From: Alphaproteobacteria bacterium
GTDB lineage: Bacteria; Pseudomonadota; Alphaproteobacteria; Puniceispirillales; Puniceispirillaceae
Length of the DNA: 8,102 nucleotides
Assembly: GCA_011524805.1 (NCBI GenBank)
Contig: WTJO01000237.1
Span: 1 to 8,102, forward strand
Direction: 5' to 3'
Positions within the stretch are counted from its first letter, which is position 1. Each line of letters begins with the position of its first letter. This document shows, one piece after another, positions 1-6,463 of the stretch. The notes beneath the pieces were generated by a model that ran no database searches, had not been told where the DNA came from, and saw only the letters and a list, made by a program, of their open reading frames with translations. The position numbers were made by a program, and so were the translations under genes.

Positions 1-578
1 GTGCTGAATTGGGCAGGGCGTATCTGGACAGCAAGGGTGATGGTATCTTTTAGCCTGTCAAAAATGGCTACAAGTGACGGGCGCATCAACACTGAATCAA
101 ATACATCAAGCCTGTCCGGATTGTCATCTGGCAATGTTTCAATATGCCGTATCATATCATAGCCGATATAGCCAAACAGCCCTGCGGCCATGGGCGGTAG
201 GGGGGCAGTTGTATCCATCGCACTTTCGGCAATTAAAGACCTGAGCGAGGTCAGCACATCACCATCTTCAGGCACAAAATCATCAGCTGTACTGGCAACA
301 TTTCTATTAATCTCGGCATGACTGCCTTTTGACCGCCAGATCAGATCAGGTTCCAGCCCGATAGCCGAAAATCGGCCTCTTACCTCGCCACCTTCGACAG
401 ATTCCAGCAGGAAATGATGGGTGCTATTCTCTGACAGTTTGATAAAGGCGCCAACAGCTGTCTGGGTGTCAGCTACCAATGTGCGGTAGATAATCTGGTT
501 CTGCTGTGCTGCAAATAGCTGGTTACAGCGTTCCCTATCCTGATGTACAGCTTGCAATATTTGCGCAGGTTCGGTCAT
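1..578 (-). CDS. trpE: Anthranilate synthase component I, N-terminal part (cut by window edge)
   Basis: TrpE converts chorismate, with ammonia supplied by TrpG, to anthranilate in the first committed step of tryptophan synthesis, in the cytoplasm. I translated the minus strand from ATG at 578-576; 192 full codons remain open to the left edge, so the C-terminal catalytic chorismate-binding half is outside the window. Visible family features are the N-terminal block starting around YRTLVAD (31-37), the LLES motif (57-60) that forms the tryptophan feedback site in this family, GRFSAIG (68-74), and FGYIGYDMIR (135-144). The start fits the family N-terminus; the upstream ATGs at the end of the gap are out of frame, and the ribosome-binding site (GAGA-like) is weak. 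It lies 77 nt after the ppiD stop on the same strand, so co-transcription is likely. Related PabB/aminodeoxychorismate synthase is possible, but LLES and the N-terminal block favour TrpE. Confidence 0.93.
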   Translation of the reverse strand, partial: MTEPAQILQAVHQDRERCNQLFAAQQNQIIYRTLVADTQTAVGAFIKLSENSTHHFLLESVEGGEVRGRFSAIGLEPDLIWRSKGSHAEINRNVASTADDFVPEDGDVLTSLRSLIAESAMDTTAPLPPMAAGLFGYIGYDMIRHIETLPDDNPDRLDVFDSVLMRPSLVAIFDRLKDTITLAVQIRPAQFS

Positions 579-655
579 AATACTGTCTCTGGTTACATTT
601 CATTTGCGGCAAACACAGCACGCCGTGGCCGGCATACTGAATAGATTAAGACCAG

Positions 656-2536
656 CTATCGCCCTGTCTGACCAAGTAGAAGCTGTCTGACCATATCAGG
701 GTTGACATCCAGACTGTGAATATCGGCCAGCCTAATGCCTATGGCCGAATTAATATCATTATGTATCAGACTGTCAAAATCACCACGCAGCTGGTCTATC
801 TGCTCGTTCACCTCATCATCAGAGGCAGCGATAATACCATCGGTACGCACCAAAATCGTACCTTCGCCTGTATCGGCTAGCGCAATCTGCCCCATATCTG
901 TCTCGAAGCTGGTATTGGCAATAAGTCTGGCAAAATCACTATCAATGCCATTGCCAAGCCGTGAAAATCCGGTAGATACAGATAGCGCGCCTGTCTGTGC
1001 AAGATTTCCTGCTTGCGCCTGCTCTGCGTCAGCGCGCGCCTGTGCTATCGCCTGTTCAGCCCGCCAGTCATCTATCACCCTGTCTTTAACCTCGGCAAGT
1101 GCGCGTTCTCTGCTTTCGGTTTCCGAAACAGGCTTTACAACAAAAAATGTATCTGCGCCGGTTTCAATCACAGGGCTGATGGTCTGAATATCGGTTGCAA
1201 ATAGCTCTGTAATAAACAGGCTGTCTCCAGCCAGATTTGCGATAGTGCTATCTGTATCGGCTATCTCGTTGCCGTCAATGTCGCGCCCGTTAACGTCAAT
1301 TCCGTCAATGGAGACAAGCTGGCTATCTACAAGTGAGGCAGCTTCCTGCATGGTGGCGCCACTGCCAAGCGCATCTTCAAGCTGGGCAACAAAATCATAA
1401 ATCCTGTCAAGCGCCTGCTCTTCTGCCAGTCTGCTTGAAATGGCTGCTTTTACATCTTCATATGCTGAGCTTTCTGCCGGATTGATCACATCAATAATGG
1501 CAAGGTGCCAGCCAAATGCAGATTGCACAGGCCCTGCGACCTGATTAAGGGCGGCCTCAAACAGAGGGGCTGCCAGTTCGGTTGCAAGCTCGCTGCGCTC
1601 AACTGTACCAAGTTCTGTATCTTCTGCTGACCAGCCTAATGCTGCATTTGCAACATCTGCAAAACTATCGCCGGCATTCAGCTTTTCAAGCGCTGCCTGC
1701 GCCAGCTCTTCAGTGCTAAAGACCATCTGGCGTATCGTGCGGCTTTCGGGGCGGATAAATTCATCCTGACGAGCCTCAAAAGCGTCCCGTAACTCGGTTT
1801 CTTCAATGACCAGATTGGGCGCAATCATGGCAGGAGACAGCAAGATCACCTCGGCACTTCGCATCTGGGGTGCATCATATGATGATTTCTGCTCTGAATA
1901 AAAAGTGTCAAGCTCGGTGTCAGTAGGCGGAGCGATATTCTGGGTTTCGGCAGAAAATACCAGCCAGCTTGCTGTCCGTTTTTCAAGCTGGTAGCGGGCA
2001 ATTCTGTCCAGCAGAACATCTGGAAACTGTCCGCCAAGGCTGACAGCCTGAAGCAGCTGTTCCTGCAATAGCACACTATCCAGACGCGCCAGATAGGCAG
2101 GCTCTGTAAAGCCTGATTGTGCCAGTGACGAGCGGAAGGCAGATGATGAAAACTCGCCAAGCGCATCTGCAAAGGTTGGCTCCTGACGAATGGCATCTGT
2201 CTGCATTGCCTTGGTTGATGTCAGGCCAAGCCTGTCTGCTTCGGCTTCAAACAGAATTTGACGTGCGGTTGTGCCAACTACCTCATCCAGAAGGCCAAAT
2301 TGAACAGCATCACCAGTAGAGATGCCGCCACCTGCGGTACGTCTGATGCGCTCAAATTCAGTCGCGACTTCAACCGCCGTTGCAGATTTATCACCAGCCT
2401 TAATGGCCTTATTGCCATCAGAGAATAAACCACTGCTAATATCGCCAATGCCCCATAATGCAAATCCAGCTGCTAGAAATAGCAGAAAAGCCTTCATAAT
2501 CGGAGATTTAGCACCCTCGCGCATTGACTGTAGCAT
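656..2536 (-). CDS. ppiD: Membrane-anchored periplasmic peptidyl-prolyl isomerase/chaperone (PpiD/SurA-like)
   Basis: A 626-residue PpiD-type folding factor: an inner-membrane-anchored periplasmic chaperone that assists proteins leaving the Sec translocon. The N-terminus MLQSMREGAK is followed by one hydrophobic segment (about 13-31, FLLFLAAGFALWGIG), an uncleaved anchor with the bulk of the protein in the periplasm. Residues about 36-170 fit the SurA_N-type helical chaperone domain. Residues about 265-352 are the parvulin (PpiC) domain, with IRQMVFST, DSFADVA, LGTVERSEL and the closing GPVQSAFGWHLAII. A degenerate second PpiC-like region and a helical Ala/Gln/Glu-rich stretch (about 475-510) follow. 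Length is close to that of other PpiD proteins (about 620-630). Isomerase activity is often weak or lost in PpiD, and I cannot judge it here. The start at MLQSMR matches the common family N-terminus; the upstream ribosome-binding site is weak. It is transcribed divergently from tpiA and is followed by trpE. Confidence 0.9.
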   Translation of the reverse strand: MLQSMREGAKSPIMKAFLLFLAAGFALWGIGDISSGLFSDGNKAIKAGDKSATAVEVATEFERIRRTAGGGISTGDAVQFGLLDEVVGTTARQILFEAEADRLGLTSTKAMQTDAIRQEPTFADALGEFSSSAFRSSLAQSGFTEPAYLARLDSVLLQEQLLQAVSLGGQFPDVLLDRIARYQLEKRTASWLVFSAETQNIAPPTDTELDTFYSEQKSSYDAPQMRSAEVILLSPAMIAPNLVIEETELRDAFEARQDEFIRPESRTIRQMVFSTEELAQAALEKLNAGDSFADVANAALGWSAEDTELGTVERSELATELAAPLFEAALNQVAGPVQSAFGWHLAIIDVINPAESSAYEDVKAAISSRLAEEQALDRIYDFVAQLEDALGSGATMQEAASLVDSQLVSIDGIDVNGRDIDGNEIADTDSTIANLAGDSLFITELFATDIQTISPVIETGADTFFVVKPVSETESRERALAEVKDRVIDDWRAEQAIAQARADAEQAQAGNLAQTGALSVSTGFSRLGNGIDSDFARLIANTSFETDMGQIALADTGEGTILVRTDGIIAASDDEVNEQIDQLRGDFDSLIHNDINSAIGIRLADIHSLDVNPDMVRQLLLGQTGR

Positions 2537-2586
2537 CTGATTATCCCGTCTTGCCTTTATTGTGTGCGCCTAAGCATAACTTGGCG

Positions 2587-2615
2587 TTGATGAATGTTGG
2601 TATCACTTATATGGT
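2587..2615 (+). promoter_or_regulatory. Candidate sigma70-type promoter for tpiA
   Basis: TTGATG (2587-2592) and TATGGT (2610-2615) are separated by 17 bp; each matches 4 of 6 consensus positions. Transcription would start near 2622, leaving a leader of about 90 nt before tpiA. The match is modest, and it was chosen because a promoter must lie in this divergent gap. No better pair was seen on this strand. Confidence 0.3.
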
Positions 2616-2621
2616 AGTGAT
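2602..2621. promoter_or_regulatory. Operator-like inverted repeat in the ppiD-tpiA divergent region
   Basis: ATCACT (2602-2607) and AGTGAT (2616-2621) form a perfect 6-bp inverted repeat with an 8-bp spacer. It overlaps the candidate -10 element of the tpiA promoter, so a dimeric repressor could bind there. It could also be chance, or a small hairpin in the ppiD leader RNA. No specific regulator is recognised. Confidence 0.25.
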
Positions 2622-2639
2622 GATAGTTCTGGTTGCGCC

Positions 2640-2669
2640 ACTATAGATAATCTGTACAGGGTGCCGCAA
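2640..2669 (-). promoter_or_regulatory. Candidate sigma70-type promoter for ppiD
   Basis: Read on the minus strand, TTGCGG (2669-2664) and TATAGT (2645-2640) are separated by 18 bp. The -10 matches 5 of 6 consensus positions and the -35 matches 3 of 6. Transcription would start near 2633, about 97 nt ahead of the ppiD start. It overlaps the region a tpiA transcript would cross, so the two divergent promoters may interfere. Confidence 0.3.
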
Positions 2670-2670
2670 T

Positions 2671-2711
2671 CTCTAAAATGTCAAAATATGTTAAAATATG
2701 AGAAAAATTAG
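2671..2711. repeat. Phased A-tracts / 10-bp near-tandem repeat before tpiA
   Basis: Three consecutive 10-mers, CTCTAAAATG, TCAAAATATG and TTAAAATATG, are followed by AGAAAAATTAG. The A-tracts begin at 2675, 2683, 2693 and 2703, close to one helical turn apart, which is the geometry known for intrinsically bent DNA. The A-rich RNA may also keep the tpiA start region unstructured in place of a strong ribosome-binding site. Confidence 0.45.
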
Positions 2712-3470
2712 ATGATTATAGCGGCCAACTGGAAAATGAACCTTTCGCGCGAACAGGCACTGCATCATCTAACGCGTTCATCCCAGCTGGATATTCATCA
2801 TGCGCCCGGCCATCAATCCGTATTCTTTGTGCCGGCCTGTTATTTCGGCATGGCAGAAGAGATATTATCATCAGCCGGGGCTATTGGCTGGGGTGGTCAG
2901 GATTGTCATCAGGATGAAGCAGGCGCTTTTACAGGCGATATTAGTGCAGATATGTTGCTTGGTTTCGGGTGCGGCTGGGCGCTGATTGGCCATTCGGAAC
3001 GCCGGCAATATCATTTTGAGACAGACCGGCAGATAGCCCACAAAACAGCCCATGCGCTCAAAAAGGGGCTTCGGGTAGTGCTATGTGTTGGCGAAAGTCT
3101 GGCAGACAGGCAGGCTGGCAATAATGATGCTGTCATCTCAGGCCAGCTGGACACAGTGCTTGTATATCTTGCTGAACAGTCAGTCTCGACGGCTAATCTG
3201 GTAATTGCCTATGAGCCTGTATGGGCGATTGGTACCGGAAATGTAGCCAGCCTTGCGCAGATAGATGATATGCACGGCCATATCAGGGATGTACTGGACA
3301 GTGCTGCACAGGCCGGAACAGATAATCCGATTTTATATGGCGGGTCTGTTAATGAGACAAATGGGGCAGAAATATTTTCTCTTGGGTCTGTAGGTGGGGC
3401 GCTGGTTGGTGGCGCATCGCTTGATGCAGAAAAATTTGCCAGCCTTTGCACAATTTCCCAGCAGAAATAG
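2712..3470 (+). CDS. tpiA: Triosephosphate isomerase
   Basis: Interconverts dihydroxyacetone phosphate and glyceraldehyde 3-phosphate in glycolysis and gluconeogenesis; a cytoplasmic TIM-barrel dimer. All family signatures are present in 252 residues (usual length about 250). NWKMN (6-10) holds the catalytic Lys8. GWALIGHSERR (88-98) holds His94. AYEPVWAIGTGN (166-177) holds the base Glu168 and the mobile phosphate-gripping loop. YGGSVN (209-214) and GGALVGGASL (228-237) bind phosphate. The start is forced: the codon immediately upstream (2709-2711) is an in-frame TAG. There is no good Shine-Dalgarno sequence, only an A-rich stretch, so translation initiation may be weak or depend on lack of structure. 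It heads the rightward gene series, with secG 105 nt downstream. Confidence 0.98.
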   Translation: MIIAANWKMNLSREQALHHLTRSSQLDIHHAPGHQSVFFVPACYFGMAEEILSSAGAIGWGGQDCHQDEAGAFTGDISADMLLGFGCGWALIGHSERRQYHFETDRQIAHKTAHALKKGLRVVLCVGESLADRQAGNNDAVISGQLDTVLVYLAEQSVSTANLVIAYEPVWAIGTGNVASLAQIDDMHGHIRDVLDSAAQAGTDNPILYGGSVNETNGAEIFSLGSVGGALVGGASLDAEKFASLCTISQQK

Positions 3471-3575
3471 ACGCGGTTTTCAGCCTTGCCTCACTTTTTA
3501 CTTAACTTATGGGTCATGATTTGATAAACCGTAGCGTCCGATGATTCTGAGCAATGGGTAAATAGGCGTTTCCAG

Positions 3576-3890
3576 ATGACCACAATTTTACTGACCATTC
3601 ATATCCTGATAGCGATCGCGCTTGTTGGCACTATCCTGTTGCAGCGTAATGAAGGGGGCGGGCTAGGTATTGGCGGTTCGTCATCTGGTGGATTCATGAC
3701 AGCAAGAGGGACAGCAAATCTGCTAACCCGCACAACAGCTATTCTTGCAGCCTGTTTTTTCGCTACGTCTATCGGTCTGGCTATTCTGGCCGGCGCAGGC
3801 ACCAAAACAACATCGATTGTTGATGAAGTGCTGGAAAGCGCACCGGCTGCACCGCAATCTTCTGAGCCTGCCGTGCCGACTGGCCAATAA
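3576..3890 (+). CDS. secG: Preprotein translocase subunit SecG
   Basis: Small inner-membrane subunit of the SecYEG channel, which helps SecA-driven export of unfolded proteins. The 104-residue protein shows the expected layout. A first membrane helix (about 2-22) ends in LLQRNEGGGLG (21-31), the conserved SecG hallmark. A Gly/Ser-rich cytoplasmic loop follows (29-40), then MTARGTANLLTRTTAILA (41-58), and a second membrane helix (about 52-73). The tail from about 74 is Ala/Pro/Glu-rich and poorly conserved in the family. The ribosome-binding site is weak (AGG at 3564-3566). It lies between tpiA and pyrG, a common alphaproteobacterial arrangement. I saw no convincing promoter or terminator in the preceding 105-nt gap. 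Confidence 0.95.
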   Translation: MTTILLTIHILIAIALVGTILLQRNEGGGLGIGGSSSGGFMTARGTANLLTRTTAILAACFFATSIGLAILAGAGTKTTSIVDEVLESAPAAPQSSEPAVPTGQ

Positions 3891-3945
3891 TCACTGGATT
3901 AACACGCTATGAAATCTTCGTTTGCTAATAACGCACTCACAACAT

Positions 3946-3954
3946 AGGAGAGAG
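3946..3954 (+). promoter_or_regulatory. Strong Shine-Dalgarno fixing the GTG start of pyrG
   Basis: AGGAGAGAG lies 5-9 nt ahead of GTG at 3960-3962. This strong anti-16S match supports GTG as the true initiation codon, consistent with the protein beginning MTRFIFITGG as in other CTP synthases. Confidence 0.8.
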
Positions 3955-3959
3955 CGAAC

Positions 3960-5597
3960 GTGACCCGTTTTATCTTTATTACTGGCGGTGTTGTATCGTC
4001 CCTTGGCAAGGGGCTTGCCTCTGCGGCACTTGGCTCACTGCTTCAGTTACGGGGATATAAGGTAAGGTTGCGTAAGCTGGATCCCTATTTGAATGTCGAC
4101 CCTGGTACCATGTCACCTACCCAGCATGGTGAGGTATTTGTAACAGATGATGGTGCAGAAACCGACCTTGACCTTGGACATTATGAGCGTTTTACAGGCG
4201 TGCATGCGCGCAAATCTGATAATGTAACCACGGGCAGAATTTACTCTGATGTGCTTGCCAAAGAACGCCGCGGCGACTATCTGGGCGCCACTATTCAGGT
4301 TATCCCGCATGTAACAGACGCTATCAAAGACTTCATCATGAGCGATATTGATGATGAAGATTTTATCCTATGCGAGATTGGTGGCACTGTTGGTGATATT
4401 GAATCGCTTCCCTTTTTGGAGGCGATACGTCAGGTAGGTAATGATCTTGGCAGGGAGCGCACCTGTTTTATGCATGTAACCTTGCTGCCCTTTATTGCGG
4501 CGGCTGGCGAGCTTAAGACCAAGCCAACCCAGCATTCGGTAAAAGAGCTTCAGTCGGTAGGTATCCAGCCAAATATCCTGTTATGCAGAACAGAGCAGTT
4601 CCTGCCAGACGAGCAGCGTGCCAAAATTGGCCTGTTCTGTAATGTCAGTGCAGCAGATGTTATTCTGGCGCAGGATGTTGACAATATCTATAAAGTGCCT
4701 GCCGCCTATCATGAGCAGGGGCTGGATACACAGATTTGTAAACATTTCGGACTTGAAACATCACCGCCGGATTTAGGCATGTGGGAGCAGATAGCAGAGC
4801 GTGTCAGCAGGCCTGAAAGCGAGGTAAATGTTGCTATTGTTGGCAAATATACATCTCTTCAGGATAGCTATAAATCGCTTGGCGAGGCGCTTGATCATGG
4901 CGGTATCAGCAACAGGGTAAAGGTCAATATCACATGGCTTGATTCTGAATTGCTTGAGACAGATGATCCTGAGGAAGCCTGTAGACAGCATTTATCACAG
5001 ATGGATGCGATTTTGGTGCCGGGCGGGTTTGGTCAGAGAGGCTCTGAGGGCAAAATTAGCGCAATCACCTATGCACGCACGCAAAAAGTTCCCTATCTTG
5101 GGATCTGTTTTGGCATGCAGATGGCGGTGCTGGAAGCAGCGCGCACGATAGAGCAGACAGCGACTGCCAGCTCAACCGAATTTGGCGAAACAGATCACCC
5201 CGTGGTTGGCCTGATGACAGAATGGGTGTCAGGGAACAAAACCTCAAAACGGTCTGCCGAAGATGATCTGGGTGGCACAATGCGGCTTGGCGCCTATCCA
5301 TGCGTGATGGCAGAAGACAGCCGTGCCGCCGCCCTGTATGGCACCACCCAGATTGAAGAGCGTCACCGCCATCGCTATGAAGTGAATATCGGCTATCGTG
5401 ATACGCTAGAAGCGGCAGGTCTGAGGATTTCGGGGCTGTCACCAGATGGCGAATTGCCGGAAATTGTCGAGCGGGAAGATCATCCGTGGTTTATCGGGGT
5501 GCAGTTCCATCCGGAATTAAAATCAAAACCTTTTGATGCGCATCCACTATTTGTTAGCTTTGTAGAGGCGGCAAAAAAGCAGAACAGAATTGTGTAG
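3960..5597 (+). CDS. pyrG: CTP synthase (glutamine-hydrolysing)
   Basis: Makes CTP from UTP, ATP and glutamine in the cytoplasm, the last step of pyrimidine nucleotide synthesis; known members are tetramers inhibited by CTP and activated by GTP. The protein has 545 residues, the usual length. The N-terminal amidoligase domain (about 1-266) has the loop GGVVSSLGKG (9-18), the DPYLNVDPGTMSP block (41-53), metal ligands Asp71 and Glu139 (CEIGGTVGDIESLPF), and KTKPTQHSV (186-194). The C-terminal class I glutamine amidotransferase domain (about 290-540) has GGFGQRG (355-361), nucleophile Cys383 in GICFGMQ, and His517/Glu519 in VQFHPE. Initiation is at GTG behind a very strong ribosome-binding site. 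secG is 69 nt upstream and kdsA 42 nt downstream. Its CTP also serves CMP-Kdo formation, linking it to kdsA. Confidence 0.98.
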   Translation: MTRFIFITGGVVSSLGKGLASAALGSLLQLRGYKVRLRKLDPYLNVDPGTMSPTQHGEVFVTDDGAETDLDLGHYERFTGVHARKSDNVTTGRIYSDVLAKERRGDYLGATIQVIPHVTDAIKDFIMSDIDDEDFILCEIGGTVGDIESLPFLEAIRQVGNDLGRERTCFMHVTLLPFIAAAGELKTKPTQHSVKELQSVGIQPNILLCRTEQFLPDEQRAKIGLFCNVSAADVILAQDVDNIYKVPAAYHEQGLDTQICKHFGLETSPPDLGMWEQIAERVSRPESEVNVAIVGKYTSLQDSYKSLGEALDHGGISNRVKVNITWLDSELLETDDPEEACRQHLSQMDAILVPGGFGQRGSEGKISAITYARTQKVPYLGICFGMQMAVLEAARTIEQTATASSTEFGETDHPVVGLMTEWVSGNKTSKRSAEDDLGGTMRLGAYPCVMAEDSRAAALYGTTQIEERHRHRYEVNIGYRDTLEAAGLRISGLSPDGELPEIVEREDHPWFIGVQFHPELKSKPFDAHPLFVSFVEAAKKQNRIV

Positions 5598-5639
5598 CCA
5601 GTTTCGCCAGTGTAAAAAGCCATATCGGGGAGTGAGTTC

Positions 5640-6455
5640 ATGAAGACAGTCACAATCGGGAACTATTCTGTTGGTGATGGCAAACCATTATTGCTTATTT
5701 CAGGCCCCTGCCAGATAGAAACACGAGATCATGCCTTTTATTGTGCTGAAACACTGGCTAGCGCGGCTGAAAAGGCAGGCATGAATTTTGTCTATAAATC
5801 TTCTTTTGACAAGGCAAACCGCACCTCTATGTCTGCTGCACGCGGGGCAGGGATTGAAGAAGGCTTGCGTATTCTTGCAGATGTGAAGGCTGAATTTAAC
5901 TGTCCTGTGCTGACCGACATTCACCTGCCTGAACAATGCGCGCCTGTCGCAGAGGTATGCGATATACTTCAGATACCTGCCTTTTTATGCCGTCAGACAG
6001 ATTTGATTGTGGCAGCGGCAAGAACAGGGGCTGTCGTAAATATCAAAAAAGGCCAGTTTCTTGCGCCATGGGATATGAAACATGTTGCCGCCAAGGCTGT
6101 AGAGGCAGGCAATGAGCAACTATTGCTGACAGAACGCGGCACCAGCTTTGGCTATAATACGCTTGTCTCGGATTTCAGAGGTTTGCCGCAAATGGCCAGC
6201 TTTGGCTTTCCTGTCATTTTTGATGCTACCCATTCCGTAGCTCAGCCGGGCGGGCTTGGCGGCGCGTCTGGTGGCCAGCGTGAATTTGTGTCTGTGCTGG
6301 CACGCGCAGCAGTGGCAGTTGGTGTTCAGGGGCTGTTTATGGAAAGTCATCAGGACCCTGATAACGCGCCATCAGACGGGCCTAATATGGTGCCAATTTC
6401 TGACATGCCTGATTTGCTGGGCCAGCTTGCCCGTATCCATCAGGCAGCACAATAG
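5640..6455 (+). CDS. kdsA: 3-deoxy-8-phosphooctulonate (Kdo-8-P) synthase, metal-dependent class
   Basis: Condenses phosphoenolpyruvate with arabinose 5-phosphate to Kdo-8-phosphate, the precursor of the inner-core sugar of lipopolysaccharide, in the cytoplasm. The 271 residues carry ISGPCQIE (20-27), KSSFDKANRTS (53-63), TDIHLPEQC (92-100), NIKKGQFLAPWDM (134-146), TERGTSFGYN (164-173), DATHSVAQPGG (195-205) and ESHQDPDNAPSDGPNM (235-250). Cys24, His198, Glu235 and Asp246 occupy the positions and spacing (174, 37, 11) of the metal ligands of the Aquifex-type class II enzyme (Cys11, His185, Glu222, Asp233, from memory). The metal-free E. coli type has Asn instead of Cys. The start ATG has GGGGAG (5627-5632) seven nt upstream. 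pyrG lies 42 nt before it and eno starts 8 nt after its stop. The related DAHP synthase is excluded by the Kdo-type NxTS block. Confidence 0.97.
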   Translation: MKTVTIGNYSVGDGKPLLLISGPCQIETRDHAFYCAETLASAAEKAGMNFVYKSSFDKANRTSMSAARGAGIEEGLRILADVKAEFNCPVLTDIHLPEQCAPVAEVCDILQIPAFLCRQTDLIVAAARTGAVVNIKKGQFLAPWDMKHVAAKAVEAGNEQLLLTERGTSFGYNTLVSDFRGLPQMASFGFPVIFDATHSVAQPGGLGGASGGQREFVSVLARAAVAVGVQGLFMESHQDPDNAPSDGPNMVPISDMPDLLGQLARIHQAAQ

Positions 6456-6460
6456 GAGAG
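6454..6460 (+). promoter_or_regulatory. eno Shine-Dalgarno overlapping the kdsA stop codon
   Basis: AGGAGAG begins inside the TAG stop of kdsA (6453-6455). Two adjacent ATGs follow, at 6464 and 6467. Spacing from AGGAG is 5 nt to the first and 8 nt to the second, so the second ATG is at least as likely to be used. The layout implies coupled kdsA-eno translation. Confidence 0.75.
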
Positions 6461-6463
6461 ATA

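Noticed and set aside
579..655. Tryptophan attenuator or leader peptide before trpE
   Set aside because: The 77-nt gap has no run of Trp codons and only a 4-bp stem (GCCG/CGGC at 622-633) without a U-tract.
735..1187. 150-codon plus-strand ORF inside ppiD
   Set aside because: It lies wholly antisense to the well-supported ppiD reading, is Ser/Ala/Cys-rich with no recognisable motif, and has no ribosome-binding site or neighbours; it is a shadow frame.
2679..2684. Perfect TTGACA on the minus strand as the ppiD -35
   Set aside because: At 16-18 bp downstream the sequence is CCCTGT-like, with no acceptable -10; the weaker TTGCGG/TATAGT pair is better placed.
5065..5442. 125-codon minus-strand ORF inside pyrG
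   Set aside because: It is antisense to the conserved glutaminase domain of CTP synthase; the composition is implausible (rich in His, Cys and Arg) and no family is recognised.
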